From assembly GCA_047974565.1 (NCBI GenBank), contig JBKECN010000067.1, positions 62,001 to 126,000 on the forward strand: DNA of 64,000 nucleotides, given 5' to 3'. The notes below the pieces were generated by a model. That model did no database searches. It saw only the letters and a list, made by a program, of their open reading frames with translations, and was not told the origin of the DNA. Source of the DNA: JBDIAG01 sp047974565. Its GTDB lineage: Bacteria; Actinomycetota; Actinomycetes; Actinomycetales; CAWJMD01. How positions within the stretch are numbered: the stretch's first letter is position 1; every line of letters begins with the position of its first letter. Positions 23,982 through 32,757 of the stretch are shown here, one piece after another. A program made the position numbers and the translations under genes.

Positions 23982-25196
23982 ATGGCTGACCTTGTCACCG
24001 ACGACGAGATGGGTGCGCAGATCGCCCCTGCTGATCGGGCGGCGGCGACCGCCGTCGGCGATGCCGTGGTGGCCCGCCTCGACGAGCTCGCCGAGGGGAT
24101 GACCACCGTGATCCGCTCCCGCGTGGCCGCCTACGGTCCCAGCGGCCCGGTGCCCCGCTCAGAGTTGCTTCGGTCCTGCCGGGCGCACGCCCGGCATGTG
24201 CTCTCCGCCCTGGGTTCCAAACCCACCGAGCCGGGGCTGGGCGGAACCACCGGCCGCGGCTCGGCGGTGCAGGGCATCCCGCTGCCCGACGTGATGAGCG
24301 CCTACCGGCTGGGCCTGACGATGGTGTGGGAGCAGGTTGCCGCCACCGCGGTCGAGATGGAACTCGGCCCTCGCGCCATCGTCGCCCTCTCCGCTGTGGT
24401 GTGGTCGATGCACGACACCTTCGTGCAGGATCTGGTGGCCGACTACCGGGACGAGATGTCGATGCGGGTCAGGGCAGCGGAGGAGGAAGCCTCGGCGGTC
24501 GTGGCAGGACTCATCGACGGAACGATCGCCCAGCACACCGCCCTGGAGGCGGCCACCTTGCTGCGGATGCCGATCGAGGGGCCGTACGTCGCGGTGGTGG
24601 CCGAGGTGGTCGACCCCGGGACCCATGCGGTTCCCGGCGCCCGAGATCGGCTCGCCGCCCACGACTTTCCCTCGGCCTGGCGGCTGCTCACCGCCGACCA
24701 GGTGGGGATCGTCCGCGTCGGAGGCCGCACGGACCAGTTGGTCGAGGTGCTACGACGCACGGCGACGTACCGGGTGGGCATCTCCCCCGAGTACGACGGC
24801 CTCCAGGACACCTCGAACGCGGTGCGGCTGGCCCGGCTGGCCATGCGCAGTTGCTCCCCTGAGACCCGGGTATCGCGCTACGACGACGACCCGCTCGCCG
24901 TGGTGTCGGTGGCCGCGCCACCGGTGATGTCACGTTTGGTGCACACCATCTTCTCCGGACTGGACGAGATGCCGGAAGCCGACCGGAACCTGCTGCTGGA
25001 GACACTGCGGGTCTGGCTGCACAACGCGGGCTCGGCCGATCGCGCCGCCGCCGTCCTGTTCTGCCACCCCAACACCGTGCGGCACCGGCTGAAACGGATC
25101 GAGGAGCGCACCGGTCGCTCGCTCAGCGACCCGCGCGACCTGAGCACGCTCTGCCTTGCGGCGGAAGCTGAACTGCGCCAACGCGGACCCACGTGA
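23982..25196 (+). CDS. PucR/CdaR-type transcriptional regulator
   Basis: A 404-residue protein. The N-terminal half is all-helical and fits an RsbR/GGDEF-like sensory domain (VMSAYRLGLTMVWEQVAATA). The end has the PucR helix-turn-helix signature: LLLETLRVWLHNAGSADRAA, VLFCHPNTVRHRLKRIEERT and SLSDPRDLSTLCLAAEAE. Such regulators usually control a neighbouring operon in response to a metabolite. Being divergent from the acyl-CoA ligase gene suggests control of fatty-acid activation. The effector cannot be told. Confidence 0.88.
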   Translation: MADLVTDDEMGAQIAPADRAAATAVGDAVVARLDELAEGMTTVIRSRVAAYGPSGPVPRSELLRSCRAHARHVLSALGSKPTEPGLGGTTGRGSAVQGIPLPDVMSAYRLGLTMVWEQVAATAVEMELGPRAIVALSAVVWSMHDTFVQDLVADYRDEMSMRVRAAEEEASAVVAGLIDGTIAQHTALEAATLLRMPIEGPYVAVVAEVVDPGTHAVPGARDRLAAHDFPSAWRLLTADQVGIVRVGGRTDQLVEVLRRTATYRVGISPEYDGLQDTSNAVRLARLAMRSCSPETRVSRYDDDPLAVVSVAAPPVMSRLVHTIFSGLDEMPEADRNLLLETLRVWLHNAGSADRAAAVLFCHPNTVRHRLKRIEERTGRSLSDPRDLSTLCLAAEAELRQRGPT

Positions 25197-25340
25197 CGTC
25201 GCCTCGACCGTCGCTCTTGCCTCGGCAGCGATATCCCCGTCTCGATGGCTACCGGCGTCGTGCTGATGCGAGCCGGTGTCGCTCACCGCACGATGGGTGA
25301 TGAGCTGAGGGGCTCATTCCGGACCTCTCGCCGGTTCCGG

Positions 25341-25397
25341 GAAATTCTAATGATCACAATCTTGACTGATTACAAACCATGGGCAAGGCTGGGGTCG
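25341..25397 (+). promoter_or_regulatory. furA promoter with AT-rich Fur-like box; leaderless start likely
   Basis: The region 25341-25378 is AT-rich, unlike its surroundings, and holds TTGACT at 25362-25367. That places the -35 hexamer exactly 35 bases before the GTG start of furA, so transcription would begin at or next to the start codon. Mycobacterial furA genes have a similar TTGACT and AT-rich FurA box. Confidence 0.55.
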
Positions 25398-25852
25398 TGG
25401 CGACACCAGATCTTCCCGAGCTGCTGCGGGCGGCCGGGCTTCGGGTCACCCGGCCCCGGCTGGCGGTGATCGCGGCGGTGCGCAAGAACCCGCATGCCAG
25501 CACCGAGGTGATCATCGACCACGTGCGCTCAGAGTTACAGTCGGTCTCCCATCAGGCCGTCTACGACTGCTTGAACGCGCTCACCGCAGCCGGCCTGCTC
25601 CGCCGGATTCAGCCCGCGGGATCGCTCGCCCGGTACGAGACCCGGACCAGCGACAACCACCACCACATTGTCTGCCGCCGGTGTGGCACGGTCGCGGACG
25701 TAGACTGCGCCACCGGTGAGACTCCTTGCCTGACCGCTTCGGACACAAGAGGTTTCGAGATCGACGAGGCCGAGGTCATCTACTGGGGAACCTGCCCCGC
25801 CTGCACCGAACAGATCGCCGCCCCGGCGGCCACCCCCGACCGTGCCGGGTGA
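25397..25852 (+). CDS. furA: FurA-type redox/metal-responsive repressor
   Basis: A 151-residue Fur-family protein. The winged-helix part is LLRAAGLRVTRPRLAVIAAV and VSHQAVYDCLNALTAAGLLR. The metal site is DNHHHIVCRRCGTVADVDC, with a second Cys pair in TCPACTEQI for structural zinc. It sits directly before katG on the same strand, the arrangement in which mycobacterial FurA represses itself and katG until oxidised. The GTG at 25397 is used rather than the ATG at 25379, because no ribosome site precedes the latter and the promoter TTGACT fits a leaderless start at 25397. Confidence 0.92.
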   Translation: MATPDLPELLRAAGLRVTRPRLAVIAAVRKNPHASTEVIIDHVRSELQSVSHQAVYDCLNALTAAGLLRRIQPAGSLARYETRTSDNHHHIVCRRCGTVADVDCATGETPCLTASDTRGFEIDEAEVIYWGTCPACTEQIAAPAATPDRAG

Positions 25853-26026
25853 CGACCCCGGTGACGACCGTGCTATCGACCCCCGTAACCTGCGACCACA
25901 CGTGGCCCGAATCATCCGGCTGTCATCGTCCCAACGGCTGACAGCACCGCACGATCCCCTCTCAACCCGAGGTCTCACCACGAGAACCTCACCACCGGAA
26001 GTGGACCCACCGAGGAAAGGAACGAG

Positions 26027-28231
26027 ATGACAGAGCAGCCTGAGGCCGGCGCCGAGGCCCAGTGCCCCGTGATGGGGGCTCACCCCACCAGCGGTGACGC
26101 GAACCAGGATTGGTGGCCGGGCCGGCTCAACCTGAAGATCCTGGCCAAGAACACCTCTGCCCGTAACCCGATGGGTGAGGACTTCAACTACGCCGAAGCC
26201 TTCAGCTCACTCGATCTGGCCGCAGTCAAGCAGGACATCGCGGCGGTGCTCACCGACTCGCAGTCCTGGTGGCCCGCCGACTTCGGCCACTACGGCCCGC
26301 TGATGATCCGGATGGCCTGGCACAGCGCCGGCACCTACCGGATCAGCGACGGCCGTGGCGGCGCAGGCACCGCCCAGCAGCGTTTCGCGCCGCTGAACTC
26401 CTGGCCGGACAACACCAGCCTCGACAAGGCGCGCCGACTGCTGTGGCCGGTGAAGAAGAAGCACGGCCGCAGCCTCTCGTGGGCCGACCTGCTCATCCTG
26501 ACCGGCAACGTCGCCCTCGAGTCGATGGGCTTCACCACCTTCGGCTACGCCGGAGGCCGTGAAGACGCCTGGGAGGCCGATGACGACGTCTACTGGGGCC
26601 CGGAGACCACGTGGCTGGGCGACGAGCGCTACACCGGCCAGCGCGACCTGGAGAACCCGCTGGCCGCCGTGCAGATGGGTCTGATCTACGTGAACCCGGA
26701 GGGCCCCAACGGCAACCCGGACCCGATCGCCGCCGCTGTCGACATCCGCGAGACCTTCGCCCGGATGGCGATGAACGACGAGGAGACGGTGGCCCTCATC
26801 GCCGGGGGTCACACCTTCGGCAAGACCCACGGTGCCCACAGCCCCGAAGGCGTGCTTGGCCCCGAGCCGGAGGACGCCCCGATGCAGCAGGTCGGCCTGG
26901 GCTGGAAGAACTCCTACGGCACCGGCGCCGGCCCCGACGCGATCACCAGTGGCCTGGAAGGCATCTGGACCAACACCCCGACCACCTGGGACAACTCCTT
27001 CTTCGAGATCCTCTTCGGCCACGAGTGGGAGCAGAGCAAGAGCCCCGCCGGCGCGCACCAGTGGATCCCCAAGGACGGCGCGGCATCCGACAGCGTCCCG
27101 GATCCTTTCGACGCGGACAAGAAGCACCCGCCGACGATGCTCACCACCGACCTGTCTCTGCGCTACGACCCCATCTACGAGCCGATCTCACGCCGATTCT
27201 TGGAGAACCCACAAGAATTCGCCGACGCCTTCGCCCGGGCGTGGTTCAAGCTCACCCACCGCGACATGGGTCCGGTCTCGCGGTACTTCGGCCCCGAGGT
27301 GCCCAGCCAGGAACTGCTTTGGCAGGACCCGCTCCCCGCCGCCGAAGGTGAACCGCTGACCGCCGAGGACGTGGCCGACCTCAAGCAGCGGATCGCCGCA
27401 TCGGGGCTGACGGTGTCCCAGCTGGTCTCCACCGCGTGGGCGTCGGCCTCGACCTTCCGCGGCAGCGACAAGCGCGGTGGCGCCAACGGTGCCCGGCTCC
27501 GGCTGGAGCCGCAGATCGGCTGGGAGGTCAACAACCCCGACCAGCTCACTCCCGTGCTCTCGGCCCTGGAGTCGATCGCTGGTGACTTCAATGTCGGCCC
27601 GCGCAAGGTCTCCCTGGCCGACCTCATCGTGCTGGCCGGCGGCGTCGGCGTTGAGCAGGCGGCCAAGGCCGCCGGTTATGACGTCGAGGTGCCGTTCAGC
27701 CCCGGACGCACCGACGCCTCCCAGGACCAGACGGACGTGGAGTCCTTCGCGGTGCTGGAGCCCAAGGCGGACGCCTTCCGCAGCTACCTGGGCAAGGGCC
27801 ACCGCCTCGGAGCGGAGTACCTGCTCCTGGACAAGGCGAACCTGCTCAACCTCACGGCCCCGGAGATGACCGTTCTCCTCGGTGGAATGCGCGCCCTGGG
27901 AACGAACTTCGACGGTTCGTCGCTGGGTCAGCTGACCGACCGGGTCGGCACCCTGAGCCCGGACTACTTCGTCAACCTGCTGGACGCGGGCACGACGTGG
28001 ACCCCGGCGGGCGAGGCGGGAGACACCTTCGACGGCAAGGGTGGCAACGGTCAGTCCTGGACCGCCAGCCGCGCCGACCTGGTCTTCGCCTCGAACTCCG
28101 AGCTCCGGGCGCTGGCCGAGGTGTACGCCTGTGACGACGCCGCCGAGAAGTTCGTCGACGACTTCGTCGCTGCCTGGGCCAAGGTGATGGACAACGACCG
28201 CTACGACCTGCGCAGGCCCTCGAACGCCTGA
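26027..28231 (+). CDS. katG: Catalase-peroxidase KatG
   Basis: A 734-residue bifunctional heme enzyme. The distal site is Arg95, Trp98 and His99 in MIRMAWHSAGTYR, and the proximal heme His262 lies in AGGHTFGKTHGA. Trp98, Tyr221 (MGLIYVNPEG) and Met247 (FARMAMNDEE) are at the positions that form the Met-Tyr-Trp adduct needed for catalase activity. The second, inactive peroxidase-like domain is complete. It removes H2O2 and, in mycobacteria, activates isoniazid. AAAGGA precedes the ATG by 6-7 bases. It lies 174 bases after furA. Confidence 0.98.
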   Translation: MTEQPEAGAEAQCPVMGAHPTSGDANQDWWPGRLNLKILAKNTSARNPMGEDFNYAEAFSSLDLAAVKQDIAAVLTDSQSWWPADFGHYGPLMIRMAWHSAGTYRISDGRGGAGTAQQRFAPLNSWPDNTSLDKARRLLWPVKKKHGRSLSWADLLILTGNVALESMGFTTFGYAGGREDAWEADDDVYWGPETTWLGDERYTGQRDLENPLAAVQMGLIYVNPEGPNGNPDPIAAAVDIRETFARMAMNDEETVALIAGGHTFGKTHGAHSPEGVLGPEPEDAPMQQVGLGWKNSYGTGAGPDAITSGLEGIWTNTPTTWDNSFFEILFGHEWEQSKSPAGAHQWIPKDGAASDSVPDPFDADKKHPPTMLTTDLSLRYDPIYEPISRRFLENPQEFADAFARAWFKLTHRDMGPVSRYFGPEVPSQELLWQDPLPAAEGEPLTAEDVADLKQRIAASGLTVSQLVSTAWASASTFRGSDKRGGANGARLRLEPQIGWEVNNPDQLTPVLSALESIAGDFNVGPRKVSLADLIVLAGGVGVEQAAKAAGYDVEVPFSPGRTDASQDQTDVESFAVLEPKADAFRSYLGKGHRLGAEYLLLDKANLLNLTAPEMTVLLGGMRALGTNFDGSSLGQLTDRVGTLSPDYFVNLLDAGTTWTPAGEAGDTFDGKGGNGQSWTASRADLVFASNSELRALAEVYACDDAAEKFVDDFVAAWAKVMDNDRYDLRRPSNA

Positions 28232-28249
28232 CAGTTTCGTCGATCCGGC

Positions 28250-28284
28250 GCGCCGGCCTCGCCCCTGGTGGGCGGGGCCGGCGC
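28250..28284 (+). terminator. Strong hairpin after katG
   Basis: GCGCCGGCC (28250-28258) pairs with GGCCGGCGC (28276-28284), and CGCCC pairs with GGGCG inside, leaving a 5-base loop. It lies 19 bases after the katG stop, between katG and the convergent Crp-type gene. Confidence 0.75.
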
Positions 28285-28310
28285 GGCGTCTGCAGCCCGC
28301 GCCGAAGTAG

Positions 28311-28355
28311 CTCACCCGAAGCCGGCTCACCCGAAGCCGGCTCACCCGATGCCGG
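28311..28355. repeat. 15-bp repeat, three copies, spanning the stop codon of the Crp-type gene
   Basis: CTCACCCGAAGCCGG occurs at 28311 and 28326, and once more with one change at 28341. Every copy contains the TGA stop on the minus strand. The array therefore duplicated the end of the gene without altering the protein. Confidence 0.85.
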
Positions 28356-29058
28356 GTCGTCCCCCGGTCCGCACCTGGAGACCGGAGCCGGCCAGCGCGG
28401 CCAGGCTGTCCTGATCCAGGACGACGATGCGTCCCCGGCGCAAGGCCACGAGCCCCCGATCGGATAGTTCGCCGAGCACTTTGGTGGTGGTTTCCCTTGT
28501 GCTGCCAACCAGTTCGGCCAGTTGTTCGTGGGTAACCCGGATGGCCCGGCCCCCGGCGGACATCCGCAGCACGGTGGCGACGATCCGGTCCGGCGCCGAC
28601 AAGAGCACCGACTCCCCCAGCCGCCGTTCGAGTTCGGCCACCCGGCGGCCCAGGTGCTCGGCAACCCTGGTGGCGATCCGCGAATCGGCCAGGAGCAGAC
28701 GCTCGACGTCCCGACGGCCCATCACGCACACCAGGCAGTCCTCGTCCGCCTCGGCGAAGGTGTGCTCCAGATGCTGCCCCAGCATGCTCATCTCGCCGAA
28801 GATCTCACCCGGGACGACGAAGCCTAGGGTGACCGTGCGCCCGTCCTGGCCGACCTGGAAGAGCCGAATCCGCCCGGCCTTGAGGATGAACAGCACCTCG
28901 GCGGGCTGGCCAGGGGAGTAGATGAGTTGACCGGCGAGCAACCTGCGCATCGGCGCCGCCTCACCGATCGCGGCCACCTCGCTCTCGTGCAGGTCCTGGA
29001 AGAGGTGAAACTCTCTGAGCACCCAGACCCGTCCGGACGGCTCGCTCATCGCAACCAT
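28342..29058 (-). CDS. Crp/Fnr-family transcriptional regulator
   Basis: A 238-residue regulator. The cyclic-nucleotide-type beta roll includes LIYSPGQPAEVLFILKAGR and VVPGEIFGEMSMLGQ. The winged helix contains THEQLAELVGSTRETTTKVL, the recognition helix. No Fnr-type N-terminal cysteine cluster is present. The beta roll holds Cys at EDCLVCVMG only. The ligand is unknown. Its ATG lies 2 bases past the selO stop, so it is translationally coupled to selO. Together with furA-katG next door this suggests a stress role. A second in-frame ATG at 29049 is an alternative start. Confidence 0.88.
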   Translation of the reverse strand: MVAMSEPSGRVWVLREFHLFQDLHESEVAAIGEAAPMRRLLAGQLIYSPGQPAEVLFILKAGRIRLFQVGQDGRTVTLGFVVPGEIFGEMSMLGQHLEHTFAEADEDCLVCVMGRRDVERLLLADSRIATRVAEHLGRRVAELERRLGESVLLSAPDRIVATVLRMSAGGRAIRVTHEQLAELVGSTRETTTKVLGELSDRGLVALRRGRIVVLDQDSLAALAGSGLQVRTGGRPGIG

Positions 29059-29060
29059 GC

Positions 29061-30500
29061 TCAAGTGCCGCAGTAGGTGACGTACCGCTCGGCCTCGCTC
29101 GGGGCGGGCAGCGCGTACTCGGCCAGGCCGGATCGTTCGGTGAAGGGCTGGCGGACGACATCCACCAGCCGGTGGAAGGGCGCGAGGTCGCCGTGCGTGG
29201 CGGCGGTGAGCGCGGCCTCCACCAGGTGGTTGCGCGGGATATACACCGGATTGACCCGGTCCATCTCGGCGCGCACCTGCGCGGGCGCGCCCAGGAGCAG
29301 GACATCGCGCTGGCTTCGCCACTGCCGCAACGGTTCTGAGTCCGGGATGAGGGTGCCCTCGGATCCGTCGGCCAGGGAGCGGAAGAACATCGTGAAGTCG
29401 ACCCGGTCCTGGTGCAGCAGCGAGAACAGCCCGGAGGCGAGCTCCGGGGTGAGCGAAGTGGTGCCGAGCTTGCCGGCCAACCCCTGCTCGAAGGCTGCGG
29501 TGTACTCCCCGGCGAATCCCGACAGCCGTTCGGTGAGCGCCGCGACGGCCGCATCGGTCGACTCCTCATCCCGGGCCAGCAGCGGCAGCAGCGCCTCGGC
29601 CAGCCGGGCCAGGTTCCACTGGGCCACGGTGGGCTGGTTCGCGTAGGCGTATCGGCCGCCGGTGTCGATCGAACTGAAGACGGTCGCCGGGTCGAACCGG
29701 TCCATGAACGCGCAGGGACCGTAGTCGATCGTCTCCCCTGAGATCGTCATGTTGTCGGTGTTCATCACCCCGTGCACGAAACCGACCAGCATCCAGGAGG
29801 CCACCAGGCGCGCCTGTCGGCGCACCACGCGCGTGTAGAAGTCCAGATAGCGGGTAGGCGAGCCGGCCAGGTCGTCATCGTGCCGTGAGATGGCGTAGTC
29901 GGCGAGCCCGGCCAACAGGTCGGGCTGGCCGAGGGCGGCGGCGTACTGGAAGGTGCCGACCCGCAGATGACTGGCGGCCACCCGCACCAGCACGGCGCCG
30001 GGCAGCGCCTCCTCCCGGTGCACCTGCTCGCCGGTGGAGCAGACCGCCAGGGCCCGGGTGGTGGGGATCCCCAGGGCGTGCATCGCCTCGGAGATCAGGT
30101 ACTCGCGCAACATCGGGCCCACCGCGGCCAGGCCGTCCCCACCGCGGGCGAACGGGGTTCGTCCCGAACCCTTCAGGTGCAGATCCCAGCGCCTGCCCTG
30201 CCCGTCGAGGAGTTCTCCGAGCAGTAGTGCCCGGCCGTCGCCCAGCCGAGGGGAGTATCCGCCGAACTGGTGCCCGGCGTAGACCTGCGCGTACGTGGGG
30301 GTGTCTTCGGCCACCGAACCGGTCAGCCAGCCGACTCCGGCGGGTGAACGCAACCACTCGGGGTCCAGTCCCAGTTCCATCGCCAGGGCGTCGTTGAGCA
30401 CCAGCAGGGCGGGCTGGGCGAAGTCCCGCGCACCCCAGCGCATCGACAACTGCGGCACCGTACGCGCATAGGACTGGTCGAGGGTGGGCGCGGCAGACAT
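29061..30500 (-). CDS. selO: SelO-type protein AMPylator (YdiU/UPF0061)
   Basis: A 479-residue pseudokinase of the SelO family. Features are YAGHQFGGYSPRLGDGRALL, DLHLKGSGRTPFARGGDGL, MLREYLISEAMHALGIPTTR and GFVHGVMNTDNMTISGETID, which hold the flipped-ATP and metal-binding residues. The protein ends TYCGT with Cys where some eukaryotic members carry selenocysteine. SelO transfers AMP to Ser, Thr or Tyr of target proteins and is linked to redox stress. It is followed by the Crp-type regulator with a 2-base gap. The ATG at 30500 is used because sequence upstream is not family-like. Confidence 0.93.
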   Translation of the reverse strand: MSAAPTLDQSYARTVPQLSMRWGARDFAQPALLVLNDALAMELGLDPEWLRSPAGVGWLTGSVAEDTPTYAQVYAGHQFGGYSPRLGDGRALLLGELLDGQGRRWDLHLKGSGRTPFARGGDGLAAVGPMLREYLISEAMHALGIPTTRALAVCSTGEQVHREEALPGAVLVRVAASHLRVGTFQYAAALGQPDLLAGLADYAISRHDDDLAGSPTRYLDFYTRVVRRQARLVASWMLVGFVHGVMNTDNMTISGETIDYGPCAFMDRFDPATVFSSIDTGGRYAYANQPTVAQWNLARLAEALLPLLARDEESTDAAVAALTERLSGFAGEYTAAFEQGLAGKLGTTSLTPELASGLFSLLHQDRVDFTMFFRSLADGSEGTLIPDSEPLRQWRSQRDVLLLGAPAQVRAEMDRVNPVYIPRNHLVEAALTAATHGDLAPFHRLVDVVRQPFTERSGLAEYALPAPSEAERYVTYCGT

Positions 30501-30607
30501 ACCTCGAGCGTACGACTCCCCGCACCCGAGCACGAGCGGCTGCGCACCCGAGCAAGGCTCCTCGCGACCCCGGGAGCCGACCGAGGTCGCCCCGTGCCCA
30601 CAGCCTC

Positions 30608-32119
30608 TCAGACGTCGAAGGCCCGCTTGGCCCGCCACCGGCTGAACAGCACCGCTGTCACGGTGACGATGAGAACTGTGTAGATGCTGATGGTGATCGG
30701 ACTCGACACCAGGGCGGTCAGGCTGCCCTCGCTGACGGCCAGGGTCCGGCCCAGTTCGGTCTCGGCCATCGGCCCGAGGATGGCGGCGATCAGCACCGGC
30801 GCAACGGGTACGTCATAACGACGCATGAGCAGGCCGAGCAGGCCGAAGGCGAGCATCAGGGCCAGGTCCAGGACGCTGGCCGAGTTCACGTACACCCCGA
30901 AGGCGCAGAACGTGGTGATGCCCGCATACAGATAGGGCCGCGGGATGAGCAGCAGCTTGGCCCAGACCGCGGCGAAGGGCATGTTGATGATGACGAGCAC
31001 CACCAGGCCGACGAAGAGTGAGGCGATCAGCGCCCAGGCCAGATCGCCATTGCGGTCGAAGAGCAGCGGCCCCGGCTGCATCCCGTACTGCTGGAAGGCC
31101 GCGAGCATGATGGCCGCCGTCGCCGAGGTCGGCAGGCCGAGGGTGAGCAGGGCACCCATCGCCGTGCCGGAGGTGGCATTGCCGGCCGCCTCGGGCGCGG
31201 CCACCCCGCGGATGGCGCCGCGACCGAACTCCGGGTGTTCGGAGCTGGCGTCGATCCGGCGTTCATTGCCATAGGCGAGGAAGGTCGGGATCTCGGCGCC
31301 ACCCACCGGGATGACGCCGAAGGGCAGGCCGAACCCGGTGCCCCGCAGCCAGGCCGGCAGCGCCTTGGCGAACTCTCGCCTGGACAGGAACGGCCGTCCC
31401 TGCGAGCGGACCATCGAGTCCTGGCTGGTGTGCCGGGCCACCGAGGCGACCCGCAACACCTCGCCGAGGGCGAGCAAGCCCACGGTGAGCACGATGATCG
31501 AGATGCCGTCGAAGAGTTGTGGCAGCCCGAGGGTGAAACGCGATGAGCCGGATTGGGTCTCGATGCCGACCATGGCGGCGCCCAGCCCGATGAGCAGGGC
31601 GGCGAAACCCTTGAGCACCGAGTCCGCGACCACCGCCGAGGTGGCGACGAAAGCGAAGACCGCGAGGGCGAAGAACTCCGCCGAGCCGAACTGGGTCGCC
31701 AGGCCGGCCATGTAGGGGGCGCCGAAGGCGACCACGACGGTGGCGATGAGCCCCCCGGTGAAGGCTCCGATCGCGGCGGTGGCCAGGGCCTGTGGGGCTC
31801 GGCCGTCCAGGGCCATCTTGTGCCCCTCGAAGGTGGAGGCGATGGCGGTGGAGTTGCCGGGGGTGTTGAGCAGGATGCCGGAGATCGAGTCTCCGAAGAG
31901 GCCCCCGTAGTAGACGCCGGCGAACATGATGAAGGCGCCGGTCGGGTCGAGGCTGAAGGTGATCGGCAGCAGCAGTGCCACCGCCATCGCCGATCCCAGA
32001 CCCGGGAGCACTCCGACGGCGGTCCCGAGCAGTGCCCCGATGACGACCCACAGCAGGTTGATAGGGGTCAGCGCGGTGGCGAAACCGTCGGCGAGATGGG
32101 TGATGGTGTCCATGCTCAC
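30608..32119 (-). CDS. tctA: Tripartite tricarboxylate transporter, large membrane subunit TctA
   Basis: A 503-residue protein with about 12 membrane helices. Family marks are VGVLPGLGSAMAVALLLP, YYGGLFGDSISGILLNTPGN near the N-terminus and GLPTSATAAIMLAAFQQYG in the second half. It forms the permease with TctB and takes substrate from the periplasmic/extracellular TctC. Substrates in the family include citrate, tartrate and aromatic acids. The GTG start overlaps the tctB stop (GTGA). It is the last gene of uspA-tctC-tctB-tctA. Confidence 0.95.
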   Translation of the reverse strand: MSMDTITHLADGFATALTPINLLWVVIGALLGTAVGVLPGLGSAMAVALLLPITFSLDPTGAFIMFAGVYYGGLFGDSISGILLNTPGNSTAIASTFEGHKMALDGRAPQALATAAIGAFTGGLIATVVVAFGAPYMAGLATQFGSAEFFALAVFAFVATSAVVADSVLKGFAALLIGLGAAMVGIETQSGSSRFTLGLPQLFDGISIIVLTVGLLALGEVLRVASVARHTSQDSMVRSQGRPFLSRREFAKALPAWLRGTGFGLPFGVIPVGGAEIPTFLAYGNERRIDASSEHPEFGRGAIRGVAAPEAAGNATSGTAMGALLTLGLPTSATAAIMLAAFQQYGMQPGPLLFDRNGDLAWALIASLFVGLVVLVIINMPFAAVWAKLLLIPRPYLYAGITTFCAFGVYVNSASVLDLALMLAFGLLGLLMRRYDVPVAPVLIAAILGPMAETELGRTLAVSEGSLTALVSSPITISIYTVLIVTVTAVLFSRWRAKRAFDV

Positions 32120-32757
32120 CAGGCCCCGAGGATCCCCGCGGGCAGCGGCAGACCGAGGCCGCCGCTGAAGGCGAGTTGGATCGCCGACGACAGGGCCAGG
32201 CCGGCCCCGGCGCTGACCAGCAGGTTGCGGGCGCCCAGGCCATAGGCGACACCCGTGAACAGGAAGGCGCCGCTGATCAGCCAGCCCACCGGGACGAGCG
32301 CCACCATGAACACGACCAAGGTCGCCGAAACGATCACCACCCCGCGCCAGTCGATCGGCGCTTCACCGTCCGCCGCTCCGCTTGCCGTGCCCTGCGGTGC
32401 ATCGGCACCGGCATCGACATCGACACCGGCATCGGCATCGACAGTGCGGTCGGCCTCGACGGTGCCCGAACCCGTTCTCGCGCCGTGGGCCGCACGGCGG
32501 GCCCGCATCGCCTGGACGATCAGCAGCACCCCGATGAGGTAGGCCAGGCCCGCCACGATCGCCGGGAAGAAGCGCGGACCGGGCGGGCTGGCACTGGGCG
32601 AGACCTGCATCGTGACGATCCCGTAGGTCAGGTAGACCGCGACCCCGAGCACGACGAGGGCGAGCGGAATGGACCCCTGCTCCTGCATGGTGGCGGTCGC
32701 CGCCGGCGTGTGCGCCGTGACGTCACCTCCGGTGCGTGGATACTCCTGGCCGCTCAC
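32116..32757 (-). CDS. tctB: Tripartite tricarboxylate transporter, small membrane subunit TctB
   Basis: A 213-residue protein with four hydrophobic helices. The start is IPLALVVLGVAVYLTYGIV then SPPGPRFFPAIVAGLAYLIG, the conserved TctB opening. A long Asp/Ala/Val-rich loop (DADAGVDVDAGADAPQG), encoded by repeated GACATC/GGCATC units, separates helices 2 and 3 and is unusual for the family. The GTG at 32757 overlaps the tctC stop (GTGA), which fixes the start. Confidence 0.9.
   Translation of the reverse strand: MSGQEYPRTGGDVTAHTPAATATMQEQGSIPLALVVLGVAVYLTYGIVTMQVSPSASPPGPRFFPAIVAGLAYLIGVLLIVQAMRARRAAHGARTGSGTVEADRTVDADAGVDVDAGADAPQGTASGAADGEAPIDWRGVVIVSATLVVFMVALVPVGWLISGAFLFTGVAYGLGARNLLVSAGAGLALSSAIQLAFSGGLGLPLPAGILGAW

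Noticed and set aside
29061..29066. Selenocysteine at the SelO end
   Set aside because: The protein ends TYCGT with Cys in the expected place, and the TGA that follows leads straight into the regulator start.
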